The notes under the pieces were generated by a model. That model worked only from the letters and a program-made list of their open reading frames with translations, was not told the origin of the DNA and made no database searches. A DNA stretch of 64,000 bases from an uncultured Collinsella sp. Lineage in GTDB: Bacteria; Actinomycetota; Coriobacteriia; Coriobacteriales; Coriobacteriaceae. The stretch lies in contig UQUL01000003.1 of the NCBI GenBank assembly GCA_900544235.1, positions 17,377-81,376 of the forward strand. Reading direction: 5' to 3'. This document shows positions 1 through 9,204 of the stretch, piece after piece (within the stretch, counting starts at the first letter, position 1; every line of letters starts with the position of its first letter). A program made the position numbers and the translations under genes.

Positions 1-958
1 CAATGCTGATGGCGAACAGGCCGGCATCGAGCCAATTGCCCTTCGTGACACCGTTGATCAAAAAGACAAACGGAACCATCACCATCATAAAGCGGATGAG
101 CACCCACGAGACGCTGTTGACGCCTTTGGAAAAGCTCGTCTCCACAGCGTCGTCGGACAGGCTCGACGCCATGGAACCAAACAGGGTCTGCTCGCCCACA
201 CTAAAGACGAGCGCCGTCGCGCTGCCCGAGATCACACTGCTGCCCATGAGGGCGATGTTCTCGAACGACGTGGCCGAGTCGGACTCGGTGCAGGTTGCGG
301 GAACCTTCTCGACCGGCTCGCTCTCGCCCGTCAGGCTGGCTTGACTCACAAAGAGGTCCTTGGCCTCGATAATCCTCACGTCGGCGGGAATCATGTCGCC
401 GGCGGACAGATGCACAATGTCGCCGACCACCACGTCGTCGATGGGAATCTCGGTCCTGGGGGCATCCTTGCGGGTGACCGTCACGCTGGTCGTGATCATG
501 TCGAGCAGCTTTTCGGCCGCATTGCCGCTGCGCGCTTCCTGGATATAGCGCAGCGTGCCCGAAAGAACCACCATTGTGGTGATGATAATCACCGTCAGCG
601 AGTCAAAGTCCTCCGGCGTGCTGCCCATCATCGACAACGCCGGAAACACCATGTCCGTCGTTGCCGAAATAATGGCCAAGAAGAACAGAATTGCCGTAAA
701 GGGATTGACGAATGCATCCGCAAGCTTGCGGGCAAGCGACTTTTTCTTGCCGCGCGTGACCACGTTGCGTCCGTTATCGGCCTCGCTGCGCGCGACCTCA
801 TCACGGGTTAGACCACCCAGGTTCGAGCCCACCCAGGACATGGCGTCCATCAGCGGGATAGTTGCCGCATGCTGGATGCGGCCCTCTGCACGATGCCTGA
901 TCAGTTCGTTTTGCGCCTGGACTGTAGATGGCGTATGGCGCATATTCAGCTTCTTCAA
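1..958 (-). CDS. MgtA-like magnesium-type P-type ATPase, N-terminal part (runs off the left edge)
   Basis: An open frame of about 319 codons runs off the window edge. It holds the cation ATPase N-terminal region, the first two membrane segments (around residues 60-120), the actuator domain with the canonical SLTGESEPVEK motif, and the start of the third and fourth membrane segments (RFMMVMVPFVFLINGVTKGNW). This order and wording match P3B magnesium transporters (MgtA/MgtB), which import Mg2+ at ATP cost. The phosphorylation site lies outside the window. I chose the TTG at 958 because GGAG sits 8 bases upstream; the next in-frame start is ATG at 943, which has no such site. A second, more divergent MgtA-like gene lies just upstream on the same strand. 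Confidence 0.85.
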   Translation of the reverse strand, partial: MKKLNMRHTPSTVQAQNELIRHRAEGRIQHAATIPLMDAMSWVGSNLGGLTRDEVARSEADNGRNVVTRGKKKSLARKLADAFVNPFTAILFFLAIISATTDMVFPALSMMGSTPEDFDSLTVIIITTMVVLSGTLRYIQEARSGNAAEKLLDMITTSVTVTRKDAPRTEIPIDDVVVGDIVHLSAGDMIPADVRIIEAKDLFVSQASLTGESEPVEKVPATCTESDSATSFENIALMGSSVISGSATALVFSVGEQTLFGSMASSLSDDAVETSFSKGVNSVSWVLIRFMMVMVPFVFLINGVTKGNWLDAGLFAISI

Positions 959-1017
959 TTGCCTTGCTCCGTTCTATCGATCGGATGCAGAGCCGTCTAG
1001 CCGCGACGCCCGCCATT

Positions 1018-1090
1018 AAGGTGGACCCGCGCCGACAGACATCGCCCTGCCTTGCTGGTACTGTCACTGCCGCCCACGGTCCTCACCTTC
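1018..1090 (-). promoter_or_regulatory. Structured 5' leader of the first P-type ATPase
   Basis: On the minus strand AAGGTGAGGACC (1090 to 1079) can pair with GGTCCACCTT (1027 to 1018) with a two-base bulge. This closes a domain of about 50 bases that itself contains GC-rich arms. It lies between the upstream terminator and the ATPase start. Mg2+ transporter genes often carry M-box or other leaders, but I could not match the M-box core here, so this is only a candidate regulatory leader. Confidence 0.35.
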
Positions 1091-1120
1091 CCTTCGCGTC
1101 TGCGACTGTCTTTAGAATAG

Positions 1121-1165
1121 AAAAGCCGCAAGACCGGGCACATGGCTGGTTTCTTGCGGCTTTCT
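1121..1165 (-). terminator. Rho-independent terminator of the winged-helix gene
   Basis: A 12-bp perfect stem (AAAGCCGCAAGA, 1122-1133, with TCTTGCGGCTTT, 1152-1163) is followed on the minus strand by TTTTCTATTCT. It lies about 65 bases past the stop of the winged-helix gene and separates it from the downstream ATPase. Confidence 0.85.
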
Positions 1166-1228
1166 TGCGATTTAGCAAGGATTGTCAGAGTGACTTTTGG
1201 GGTCGATAGAAGCGAACGATTCAACGCG

Positions 1229-1711
1229 TTACTCGGCCATTTTATAGCCCACACCCCAAACAGTCAGCAGGTAACGGGGATTGTCGGGCTCGGGTTCAAT
1301 CTTCTTTCGGATCTTGCGGACAAAGGCCATGATGTTACTGTCATCGAGCAGATACTCGTCTTGCCATACCGCGCGATAGATTTCCTCTTTGCTAAAGACT
1401 GTGCCCCGGTTGCTCGCCAAAAAGGCCAGGATATCGAATTCTTTGGGCGTGAGCGAAACAGGCGCGCCCGACACTTTAACGGTGCGCGAAGCCAGATCGA
1501 TGGCAAGACCGTCGATAACGATGGGCTCCGCAGCAGCACTTGTCTGCGAGCCGGCAACTGCCAGTTCTATGGCGGTCAGCCTGCCCGATGCGATATCGGC
1601 AAACACGGGTGCAAGTTCGAGGGCGGCAGCGCTACCGGACGAGAACAGCGCGCTGCTGAGCTCGGCTGCCTCGGCGGGTGTAATCGCTATGTTGGTTCTG
1701 TTGGTACGCAT
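1229..1711 (-). CDS. OmpR/PhoB-type winged-helix protein without a receiver domain
   Basis: 160 residues. The last 95 or so form a typical OmpR-type DNA-binding winged helix (SLTPKEFDILAFL, then FSKEEIYRAVW, then the SNIMAFVRKIRKKIEP recognition helix and YLLTVWGVGYKM wing). The first 65 residues are Ala/Ser-rich with no phospho-acceptor aspartate region and no receiver fold. It starts 9 bases after the stop of the upstream P-type ATPase, so the two are almost certainly cotranscribed. It probably regulates its own ion-transport locus, but with no receiver domain the signal is unknown. Confidence 0.85.
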   Translation of the reverse strand: MRTNRTNIAITPAEAAELSSALFSSGSAAALELAPVFADIASGRLTAIELAVAGSQTSAAAEPIVIDGLAIDLASRTVKVSGAPVSLTPKEFDILAFLASNRGTVFSKEEIYRAVWQDEYLLDDSNIMAFVRKIRKKIEPEPDNPRYLLTVWGVGYKMAE

Positions 1712-1720
1712 AGAACCGCC

Positions 1721-4165
1721 CTAGAACAGACTGCTCGAGCGGGACAGGTAAACCCGCTTGATCGTCGAAACAACAACAAGATACAACACGCTCAGCAGTG
1801 CAACGATTCCCAGATACCACATGGGCAGCGTGGCAAGGCCGAGCAGTTGCGCGGCAGGACTCAGCGCGAGAAGGGCCGAGGCGATAAGCATGGTGGCGAC
1901 CATTATCACGAGCGGACGACACGGCCGGTCCCCGTGGCGAACATTGCGCGCTCGCAAGACGAGGAGCACGAGCGATTCGGTCCAAGCGCACTCCAGCAAC
2001 CATCCGGTCTGGAAGGTCGCGATAAAGGCCGCTTGGCCCGCAGCGCCCAACGTGGCAAAGGACCCACCGCACACCGCAGGGCAAACGCCCAGGAGCAAGA
2101 TGGCAAACGTGATGATGTCAAACGCCGAACTCGCGAAGCCAAAATGGAGCATAAAGCTGCCGAGGCCCTTGCCCGACCATGCCTTGGGACGAGCGATCTC
2201 CTCCCCGTCGACGTTATCCCACGACAGAGCCAGGCAGGTCGCGTCGTAAAGCAGGTTGAGCAGAAGCAGTTGAGTAGCGGTCGCCGGCAAAAACGGCAGG
2301 AAGATACTCGAGGCGGCAACCGAGCAGATATTGCCAAAGTTGGAACTCGACGCGATGCGAATGTACTTGGAGGCGTTGGCGAACGAGGCCCTGCCCTCGC
2401 GTACGCCCTCGGCGACCACGCCCAGGTCACGCTCGAGCAGTACGAGGTCGGCAACCTTCTTGGACTCGGCGGCTGCAGAATCCACCACGATGCCGACGTC
2501 TGCCGACGTAAGCGCCGGCACGTCGTTCACGCCGTCGCCGATATAGCCGACCGTATGGCCAGAGAGTCGAATGAGACTGACAATATGAGCCTTTTGCGCG
2601 GGCGTGAGCTCGGCAAACACACGAGTACGCCCCACGCGAACAAGCGCCTCGGACTCCTCCATGGCATCGAGCATGCTGCCGGTGATAACGCTATCGGCAG
2701 GAATGCCCAGGCGCGAACAGGTTGACCGGGCAACCGAAGCCGAGTCACCGGTAAGCACGCGCACCTCAACGGAAAGGTCAGATAGCGCGCGCACGGCGGC
2801 GCGAGCGCTTGCCTTGGGCCGATCGAAAAAGCCCAAAAAACCGCAGAGCACCAGGTCGCCCCAGTCCGAAGACGCTGTGCTGTAGGCAACGGCAAGGACC
2901 TTGATGCCGTCGGCACGCATGTCCTCGGCAACCTCATAGGCGCTCTGGCGGCCCGCGGCGTCCATGGGGACGAGTTCGCCTTTAAAGCTGGCCCAGGCAC
3001 AACGAGCGCACACGCTTTCGACCTCGCCCTTTACGATGGTTAGGTGATTGCCAGGGCGAGCCTGCAGCCCCAGGCAGCCATGCGCCCCAGGCGTGGCATC
3101 GAGCTTAACGCCCGAAGCCTTGGTGACGTGGTCGAAAGGATCAGATGCGTGCAGGGTAAATGCGCCTGCGAGGTCTTTGGCGGCAAGACGCAACTCGGGC
3201 GCAGCGCACGCGTCGACAATGGCCCGGTTGAGCTGGTTGGCGGCAGCCCCCTGGCTCGTACTCTCCAAATACGCCAGGCTGAGCGTTTGCTCGCTTTCGT
3301 TGCCCAGGATATCGGTATAGTACTCGAGCACTGCGGCGTCATCGGTGAGCGTGCCCGTCTTGTCCACGCACACCACGTCCATGGAGCCCAGTGATTCCAT
3401 GGCGTCAACGTTTTTAACAATGACCTGTTTGTTCTTAAGGCGGTGCGCGCTGCCCGAAAGGCACACGCTCGTGACGACTGGCAGCATCTCGGGGACCAGG
3501 CCAACGGCCGTACCCAGGGCAAACAGCAGGGCCTGCGCCCAGTCGCCCAGCACAAAACCTCGAATCATAATGACAAACGGCAGCACGATGAGCATGCACC
3601 TTACCAGAGCGGCACAGATGCTCCTGGCACCAGCGCCAAACTGCGTGCCTAGCCGAGCGCGCCGCGGCGATGTGGGCGGCTCCTCGGCAACGCGAGTGAG
3701 AACGGTTGCCGAGGCCTTTCCGTCAACGATGGTCGTTCCAGCACGGACGGCCTCCCCTTCTCGCTTGACGGTCTGACCGTTCTCGCCCGTAAGCGACGAT
3801 TCGGAGACAAGGATGTGGTCGCCCTTGGCGAGGACCGCATCGACCGGGCAGAGCATGCCGGCATACAGGCGAATCACATCGCCGGGCACAAGCTGGTCGG
3901 CATCGACTTGGATCCAGCAAGCGTCGACACGTTTCCAAACGGCCGCATGGTTCGCCTTAAACATGTGCCGGTCGAAGCTGCGCTTGGCTTCGTTTTCGTA
4001 GAACAGGCGCACCAGGCCGCCGACCAGCCACATCAAAAACAGCACGGCAGGTGCAAACGCGCCTGTCTGACCTTGCGCCTGCGGTACAACGTCGACCAAA
4101 AAGGCCAAGCCAGCAAGTGCAAGCAGCAGCGACGAAAACGGATTAAAGAACGATTTTTTAATCAT
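1721..4165 (-). CDS. Divergent MgtA-like P-type ATPase
   Basis: 814 residues. It has the actuator motif as SLTGENG (about residue 125, where TGES is usual), the MgtA-like membrane signature VGLVPEMLPVV (about 221-231), the phosphorylation motif DKTGTLT (268-274), the hinge GDGVNDVPAL and the C-terminal membrane block beginning SSNFGNICSVAASS. Layout and C-terminal region match P3B magnesium ATPases, but it lacks roughly the first 60 residues of MgtA and has many substitutions, so the ion is uncertain. AGAGG lies upstream of the ATG. It is followed at 9 bases by the winged-helix gene. Confidence 0.88.
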   Translation of the reverse strand: MIKKSFFNPFSSLLLALAGLAFLVDVVPQAQGQTGAFAPAVLFLMWLVGGLVRLFYENEAKRSFDRHMFKANHAAVWKRVDACWIQVDADQLVPGDVIRLYAGMLCPVDAVLAKGDHILVSESSLTGENGQTVKREGEAVRAGTTIVDGKASATVLTRVAEEPPTSPRRARLGTQFGAGARSICAALVRCMLIVLPFVIMIRGFVLGDWAQALLFALGTAVGLVPEMLPVVTSVCLSGSAHRLKNKQVIVKNVDAMESLGSMDVVCVDKTGTLTDDAAVLEYYTDILGNESEQTLSLAYLESTSQGAAANQLNRAIVDACAAPELRLAAKDLAGAFTLHASDPFDHVTKASGVKLDATPGAHGCLGLQARPGNHLTIVKGEVESVCARCAWASFKGELVPMDAAGRQSAYEVAEDMRADGIKVLAVAYSTASSDWGDLVLCGFLGFFDRPKASARAAVRALSDLSVEVRVLTGDSASVARSTCSRLGIPADSVITGSMLDAMEESEALVRVGRTRVFAELTPAQKAHIVSLIRLSGHTVGYIGDGVNDVPALTSADVGIVVDSAAAESKKVADLVLLERDLGVVAEGVREGRASFANASKYIRIASSSNFGNICSVAASSIFLPFLPATATQLLLLNLLYDATCLALSWDNVDGEEIARPKAWSGKGLGSFMLHFGFASSAFDIITFAILLLGVCPAVCGGSFATLGAAGQAAFIATFQTGWLLECAWTESLVLLVLRARNVRHGDRPCRPLVIMVATMLIASALLALSPAAQLLGLATLPMWYLGIVALLSVLYLVVVSTIKRVYLSRSSSLF

Positions 4166-4292
4166 CGAAGCCTCTTTCTAGCATGGCTTCGATTGTATCC
4201 GAGGCGTATACCAGCATCCCCGCCCCAGACCTTGCGACTTCCTTGCTTTTACGCGTGACAAAGGGACAGTCTAACGCCCTCTATATCTCGAG

Positions 4293-4466
4293 GTCTAATA
4301 CTTTCCCGAGAAGTGAACGGCTGTATCTGGACCCCCGGAGCATTGACATTTTTAGACGTCAAAACCGCAGGATTCGACTGACAAAACCGCAGGAAATTGC
4401 ACGCCAAAAGTGCCGATGCTTCGGGGGCCCGTTTCCACTCGTTCACTTCTCGGGAAAGTATTAGAC
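4293..4466. repeat. 174-bp palindromic intergenic element
   Basis: The ends are a perfect 27-bp inverted repeat (4293-4319 and 4440-4466). Inside, a second imperfect pair (about 4331-4358 and 4401-4427, sharing the CCCCCG-AGCAT pattern) continues the fold, and the centre holds a short direct repeat CAAAACCGCAGGA (4359 and 4382). The whole element could fold into one long hairpin. No convincing gene lies in 4166-4612. It may be a palindromic MITE or a structured RNA. Confidence 0.8.
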
Positions 4467-4612
4467 ATCGATTTCGCAAGGGTCCCAATGCGGCAAGCGA
4501 GCCGCCGTAGCACTTTTGCCGCATGATCGAGCACTCATCGATGGCGGGATTCTCTATACTGAGTCACATATGCCGCGCGCCGCAACGACCGCCACGACAC
4601 CAAGGACCGGCT

Positions 4613-5746
4613 ATGGCTACACTTTCCGAACAGGAACGCAAGCGCATCCAGCGATACTGCATCTACCCCAAGATTGCCGGTGCGGCGCTTGCCATGGCAT
4701 TCGTGCTGCCATTTTTGATCATTCCCTTCGAAATGATTGACGACATCGTCTTTCATCACGAAGGCTTCCAAGAGACGGGTATGATGACCGCTCTGGTGCT
4801 CACCGCCATCGAGCTCGTCATATTCTGCTACTGTACGCTCGCGCCACGCTTTGGTATGCGCGGCAAGCAATGGAAGGAAATGCAGCGCCGACTCGTCGTC
4901 GAACAGACCGAGAAAGACCGCTCGGCACAAATCGCAGGCGTTGTCGGTACGCAGGCCGCCGCACGCTTACTCAAGAACAGCGACAACGAGACCGCACGCA
5001 ATCTAGGCGGTGCGGCAGAAGTCGCCGCTGCCGTAGGCGCCGTTGCCACCGCGGCAGACGTGCTTACCGAGAGCTTCGCCAACGCAAAGGCCATGGCGGA
5101 GGCCTGTGGCTTGCCTATCCCCCGTGCAAAAAAGTGGATCATCGCGCTTGTGGCGCTGCCCCTCGCAATCGTATGCGGTGCCTATATCCCGCAGCTGGCG
5201 CAGGGAAACACCGAGATGCAGGAGAACGCCGCGGCCGCGGCCGAGCAGATCGCCATCGCCCGCAAGACGTTAGAGCCCGCATGCGAGTACGTGTCTGCCG
5301 ATGACCCTTACGAGCGATATCAAGATTACGGCTATCACGTCCGCGGCTACTTGCACGACAGCGACTCCGATACCCAGAAGACCTATACGTACCTGGATTT
5401 CGACAACAAGGGAACGCTCAAGGAAGTGAGTTACATAGCAGAAATCGACCCCGATGCGAGCCTTGAGGACAACCTCACCCGCATCGAGCTCGACTTTGAC
5501 GAGCTTTCCTCTGTCGTCCAAACCACAGACGTCAAGACCGTGAGTCCCGAGCTCCTAGCACCGCAAAAGCTCCCCGAAGAGTTTAGGCAGGCTTTTTTGA
5601 ACGGTTCGCTCTACGAGAGAATCTCCATCAGGACGAGCGACGACCCCATCAGAGCGTATTGCTCGTTTGACACGGATCCCGAGGACGAGTTTGACGAGTA
5701 CACCCATCCAAGCATCCGTATCACATTGATGGGCAAAACGAGCTAG
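4613..5746 (+). CDS. Membrane protein of unknown function
   Basis: 377 residues from the ATG at 4613, which is preceded by AAGGA at 6 bases; a longer frame upstream has no ribosome site. Two membrane segments lie near the N-terminus (AALAMAFVLPFLIIPF and ALVLTAIELVIFCYCTLA). An Ala-rich cytoplasmic stretch follows, then a third membrane segment (IIALVALPLAIVCGAYI) and an acidic outer domain rich in Asp, Glu and Tyr. I do not recognise a family. It has its own start after the palindromic element and faces the convergent ABC transporter. Confidence 0.75.
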   Translation: MATLSEQERKRIQRYCIYPKIAGAALAMAFVLPFLIIPFEMIDDIVFHHEGFQETGMMTALVLTAIELVIFCYCTLAPRFGMRGKQWKEMQRRLVVEQTEKDRSAQIAGVVGTQAAARLLKNSDNETARNLGGAAEVAAAVGAVATAADVLTESFANAKAMAEACGLPIPRAKKWIIALVALPLAIVCGAYIPQLAQGNTEMQENAAAAAEQIAIARKTLEPACEYVSADDPYERYQDYGYHVRGYLHDSDSDTQKTYTYLDFDNKGTLKEVSYIAEIDPDASLEDNLTRIELDFDELSSVVQTTDVKTVSPELLAPQKLPEEFRQAFLNGSLYERISIRTSDDPIRAYCSFDTDPEDEFDEYTHPSIRITLMGKTS

Positions 5747-5773
5747 GCGCAGGAGAGGGGCCGTCCCTTCCCC

Positions 5774-5806
5774 AATGTGGCAAGGGGACTGTCCCTTTGC
5801 CACATT
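5774..5806. terminator. Hairpin between convergent genes (repeat-family member)
   Basis: AATGTGGCAA and TTGCCACATT are perfect arms around GGGGACTGTCCCT. On the minus strand it reads with the core CAAAGGGACAG, also seen at 4259 and 50263. It ends on the stop codon of the ABC gene and lies 27 bases past the stop of the plus-strand gene. It probably ends transcription from both sides, although no strong T-run follows. Confidence 0.6.
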
Positions 5807-8800
5807 ATTCGGAGCGCAGGGCCTCCACGGGATCCTTCCTGGACGCGCTGCGGGCGGGCAGCAGGCCGGCAACGACCGTCAGCAACACAGAAATCGCAAT
5901 GAGCACCAGCGCATCCTGCACGGGCAGGCTCATCAGGTTGGGGACCTGTTTGGCCGCAAGCGCCCAAGCATTGACCGGGAAACTCACGAGCACCACAACG
6001 ACAATGGCAAAGACGCCGGCGATGAGGCCCTCGATAAAGGTCTCGGCGTTGAACACGTTTGCCACGTTGCGCTTCGACGCACCGATTGCGCGCAGGATGC
6101 CGATCTCCTTCTTGCGCTCCAGTACGCTGATGTAGGTGATGATGCCGATCATGATGGAGCTCACGACCAGGCTGATGCTCACGAACGCGATGAGCACCAA
6201 GCTGATGGTGTTCACGATATCGGTCACCGAGCCCATGATGATGCCCATGTAGTCGGTGTACGAGATTGCCTGCTCGTCGTGGCCGGCGGCTTTGACCTGT
6301 TTGTTGTACGCATCGATATGGTCGAGTACGCGCTCCTTGGCCTCAAAGTCACGCGGGAAAATCTTAACCGAGATGGGGTCCGCCTCATCCGCATAGCCCA
6401 GTGTGGTCAGGTTGTTGTCATAGGTAAGCTTCGAAGCCTTAGCATAGCTCATCATGAGCGAACTCAGATCCTCGGCGTCCATGTTGAAGTGAATGGCATT
6501 GGCAAAGGCGCTCGCATCCACACGCATAGCGCTCGCTAGGTTGGCAAAACTCGAAGACATCTGCGTCGCCATCTGGTCCATGAGTCCTGCCGCGCCCGCC
6601 TTGAGCTGGGACGATACCGTCGTCGCAATCTGGTCGCTGATTGTCTTGGTCACCTGGTCCATTGCCTGTTGCAGATACGGAGCCAGCTGCTTTTGCACAT
6701 AGTCGGTCATCGCCTGCTGCAGGCGCTCGGCCAGGACATCGCCGCCGAGGGCCTTCAGCTGAGCCAGGCATTGCTGGGCTGCGTCATCATTCTCAAGATA
6801 CGTCGAGAATGCGGCGGCGAGCTTTGACGCGTCCTTAAAATCTTCGGGCGACAGCGTCTTAAACTGATCAGACTGCAAAAAGCCCTCAAACAGCTGGTTG
6901 GCAAGCGTTCCCACCTGCTGCATTTGCTCGGGCGTGAGTTCCAGACCGTCAAAGATACCCGAGAAATCTGGGGCTGGCGCTTTGGCCATGATGTCGCTGA
7001 AGTCGATGTCCTTCCCAACGCCCGAAAGGTCAATGTCCAGCCCGGACAAGTCGATGCCAGAAAGGTCCATACCGCCGGCAGCGCCCGAAAGCGCAGACGT
7101 ATCGAACGAGAACGCGCTCTTGAGCGCCGCCTCGTCCACACTGAACATGCTGCCCAGGTCCACGCCTTGTTTGGCCTCGCCTTGCAGCTCATCGAAAGAC
7201 TTGCCCGTAAAGACATCCGTCTCGGGGTGGGCGAGTTGCTCCTGCACAATCTGGGAATTTGCGGCGCGCTCCATAAGCTGGCGAGTCAGTGCATGCGTAT
7301 AGGCAATACCCGGAGACAACGCGCTCGCGTTGGCGGTCTCGTTAGGTCGCACCACACCCACAATGTGCACGTCGATACCGTCGGCAACCTTGGCCGTCAT
7401 AAAGTCGGCATCGTCAGACATGTCAGTCCACATGCCGGTCTCTTCGTTTTTGCGATAGGCATCGGCCGGCGACAGCACCTTAAACGTCGTGGACAGCGCA
7501 TCGTCGTAGGTAAATTCGGTGCCGGTCTCGGGCGTTTCGACCCCACCGTCAGCCGTCATAGCGCTGTTTACCAGATCGTTGAGCTCATTGATATCCAGCG
7601 CGCCGATGCTGTAGAGCGTGTAGTCGCCCACCGTGCCACGACTCGAGAGCACCATTACGGCTTCGTTGGCGGACGTGGGCCAATGACCGGCGACGACATC
7701 GTACTGACTGTCGAGCAGGCTCTGGTCGTCGATCATCTCGTTAAAGACCGAGGTTCCCATGGATTCCATGCTCACCGTTGCCGCCGAGCTCGCGCCTCCG
7801 CTCATGGCCTCGGTCATGGCGTTGGGCACCAACCGGACAGGCTTCTCGTCGCCCTTACCCGCACGATAGACAACCGGCGATACACCGTAGCCGTACTGAA
7901 TGGCGTTGACCTCTTTGTCGATGCCGTCGCCACCGGCATCGAGCCATGCCTTAAAGCTCGTCATGTCGTTGGACTTAACGCTCGCAAACATATCCTTTAC
8001 GGCCGTAACCACGGGAATTTTATCGGTTCCCTTAGCCTTGCCGCCGGCACTGTCGACGGACGAATCCACGTTTTCAGGCGAGCCATCATCCGCAGTTCCC
8101 TGCCCGCCCATCATGGACGACAAGTCGTAATCCTGCTTGGAAATGGTGAGTGGGTAACTCGAAAGCGTATCCTCCTCGACCTTTTTGATGTAGCCGTTTA
8201 CGCCGTTGGACAGCGCCAGAATCGCCGCGATACCGATAATGCCAATCGAGCCCGCAAAGGCAGTCATGGCCGTGCGGCCCTTCTTGGTCATGAGGTTTCG
8301 GGCAGAAAGCCCCAGCGCCGTCACAAAGCTCATCGAGGTTTTGCGCGTAGGCTTTGCCTCGCGACGCGCGGCCTTGGCAACATCGAAGGGGTCGGAATCG
8401 TCGGTGATCTTGCCGTCTGCCAGGTTGACGATACGCGTGGCGTATTGATACGCCAGCTCGGGATTGTGCGTGACCATAATAACCAGGCGGTCGCGCGCCA
8501 CATCCTTGAGCAAGTCCATGACCTGCACGGACGTTGTGGAATCCAAGGCGCCGGTCGGCTCGTCGGCCAGCACAATCTCGGGATCGTTGATCAGGGCACG
8601 GGCGATGGCCACGCGCTGCATCTGTCCGCCCGATAGCTGGCTCGGGCGCTTGTTCATGTGCTCGCCCAGGCCGACTTTCTCCAACGCCTCGCGCGCACGC
8701 TGGCGGCGCTCGGCATGCCCCACGCCCGTGAGCGTAAGCGCCAGCTCCACGTTTTCCAAAATGGTCTGATGCGGAATGAGGTTATAGCTCTGGAAAACAA

Positions 8801-9059
8801 AGCCGATGCGGTTGTTGCGATAGGCATCCCAATCGCGATCGCGAAAGTCCTTGGTCGAGATGCCGTCGATCAGCAAGTCACCAGAATCAAAGTGATCCAG
8901 TCCGCCGATAACGTTGAGCATCGTAGTTTTACCCGACCCCGAAGGTCCCAGAATGGCCACGAACTCGTTATCGCGAAAAGCCAGGCTCACGCTGTCGAGC
9001 GCCACCTGCGTAAACGACTGCGTGACGTACCTTTTGCAAATACCTTTGAGCTCCAGCAT
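5805..9059 (-). CDS. MacB-like ABC transporter, ATPase fused to FtsX-type permease
   Basis: 1084 residues. The N-terminal 230 residues are an ABC ATPase with Walker A GPSGSGKTT (about residue 38), signature LSGGQMQRVAIARAL and Walker B IVLADEPTGALD, as in LolD/MacB. A membrane segment follows (AFAGSIGIIGIAAILAL), then an extracellular domain of about 650 residues. The C-terminus has three membrane segments typical of FtsX permeases (ISLVLIAFVSISLVVSSIMI, IEGLIAGVFAIVVVVLVSF, ALVLIAISVLLTVVAGLL). I prefer ATG 9059 to the TTG 9 bases earlier because AGAGG would abut the TTG but lies 9 bases before the ATG. Members export peptides or lipids or act in cell-envelope stress; the substrate is unknown. 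Confidence 0.9.
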   Translation of the reverse strand: MLELKGICKRYVTQSFTQVALDSVSLAFRDNEFVAILGPSGSGKTTMLNVIGGLDHFDSGDLLIDGISTKDFRDRDWDAYRNNRIGFVFQSYNLIPHQTILENVELALTLTGVGHAERRQRAREALEKVGLGEHMNKRPSQLSGGQMQRVAIARALINDPEIVLADEPTGALDSTTSVQVMDLLKDVARDRLVIMVTHNPELAYQYATRIVNLADGKITDDSDPFDVAKAARREAKPTRKTSMSFVTALGLSARNLMTKKGRTAMTAFAGSIGIIGIAAILALSNGVNGYIKKVEEDTLSSYPLTISKQDYDLSSMMGGQGTADDGSPENVDSSVDSAGGKAKGTDKIPVVTAVKDMFASVKSNDMTSFKAWLDAGGDGIDKEVNAIQYGYGVSPVVYRAGKGDEKPVRLVPNAMTEAMSGGASSAATVSMESMGTSVFNEMIDDQSLLDSQYDVVAGHWPTSANEAVMVLSSRGTVGDYTLYSIGALDINELNDLVNSAMTADGGVETPETGTEFTYDDALSTTFKVLSPADAYRKNEETGMWTDMSDDADFMTAKVADGIDVHIVGVVRPNETANASALSPGIAYTHALTRQLMERAANSQIVQEQLAHPETDVFTGKSFDELQGEAKQGVDLGSMFSVDEAALKSAFSFDTSALSGAAGGMDLSGIDLSGLDIDLSGVGKDIDFSDIMAKAPAPDFSGIFDGLELTPEQMQQVGTLANQLFEGFLQSDQFKTLSPEDFKDASKLAAAFSTYLENDDAAQQCLAQLKALGGDVLAERLQQAMTDYVQKQLAPYLQQAMDQVTKTISDQIATTVSSQLKAGAAGLMDQMATQMSSSFANLASAMRVDASAFANAIHFNMDAEDLSSLMMSYAKASKLTYDNNLTTLGYADEADPISVKIFPRDFEAKERVLDHIDAYNKQVKAAGHDEQAISYTDYMGIIMGSVTDIVNTISLVLIAFVSISLVVSSIMIGIITYISVLERKKEIGILRAIGASKRNVANVFNAETFIEGLIAGVFAIVVVVLVSFPVNAWALAAKQVPNLMSLPVQDALVLIAISVLLTVVAGLLPARSASRKDPVEALRSE

Positions 9060-9204
9060 GGACGGCAACCTCTCCCACGCGGGCGCACTTGCCCGCTCTC
9101 CCCCGCCGTTCGTATTCGACGCGTTTGTCCTACTCTATCCCCATTTTTTGCCGGCGCCAGTGAGGAATGTAGTGAACCACGCCAAAAAACGAACGGGACG
9201 GCGC

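Noticed and set aside
960..1120. M-box magnesium riboswitch
   Set aside because: The core motifs and conserved loops of the M-box could not be recognised; kept only as an unspecified leader.
1142..2725. 527-codon plus-strand frame over the P-type ATPase and winged-helix genes
   Set aside because: It is a shadow in GC-rich DNA opposite two genes with clear motifs and ribosome sites.
4249..4524. Minus-strand frame across the palindromic element
   Set aside because: The sequence is an inverted-repeat structure; the coded protein has no family and no convincing ribosome site.
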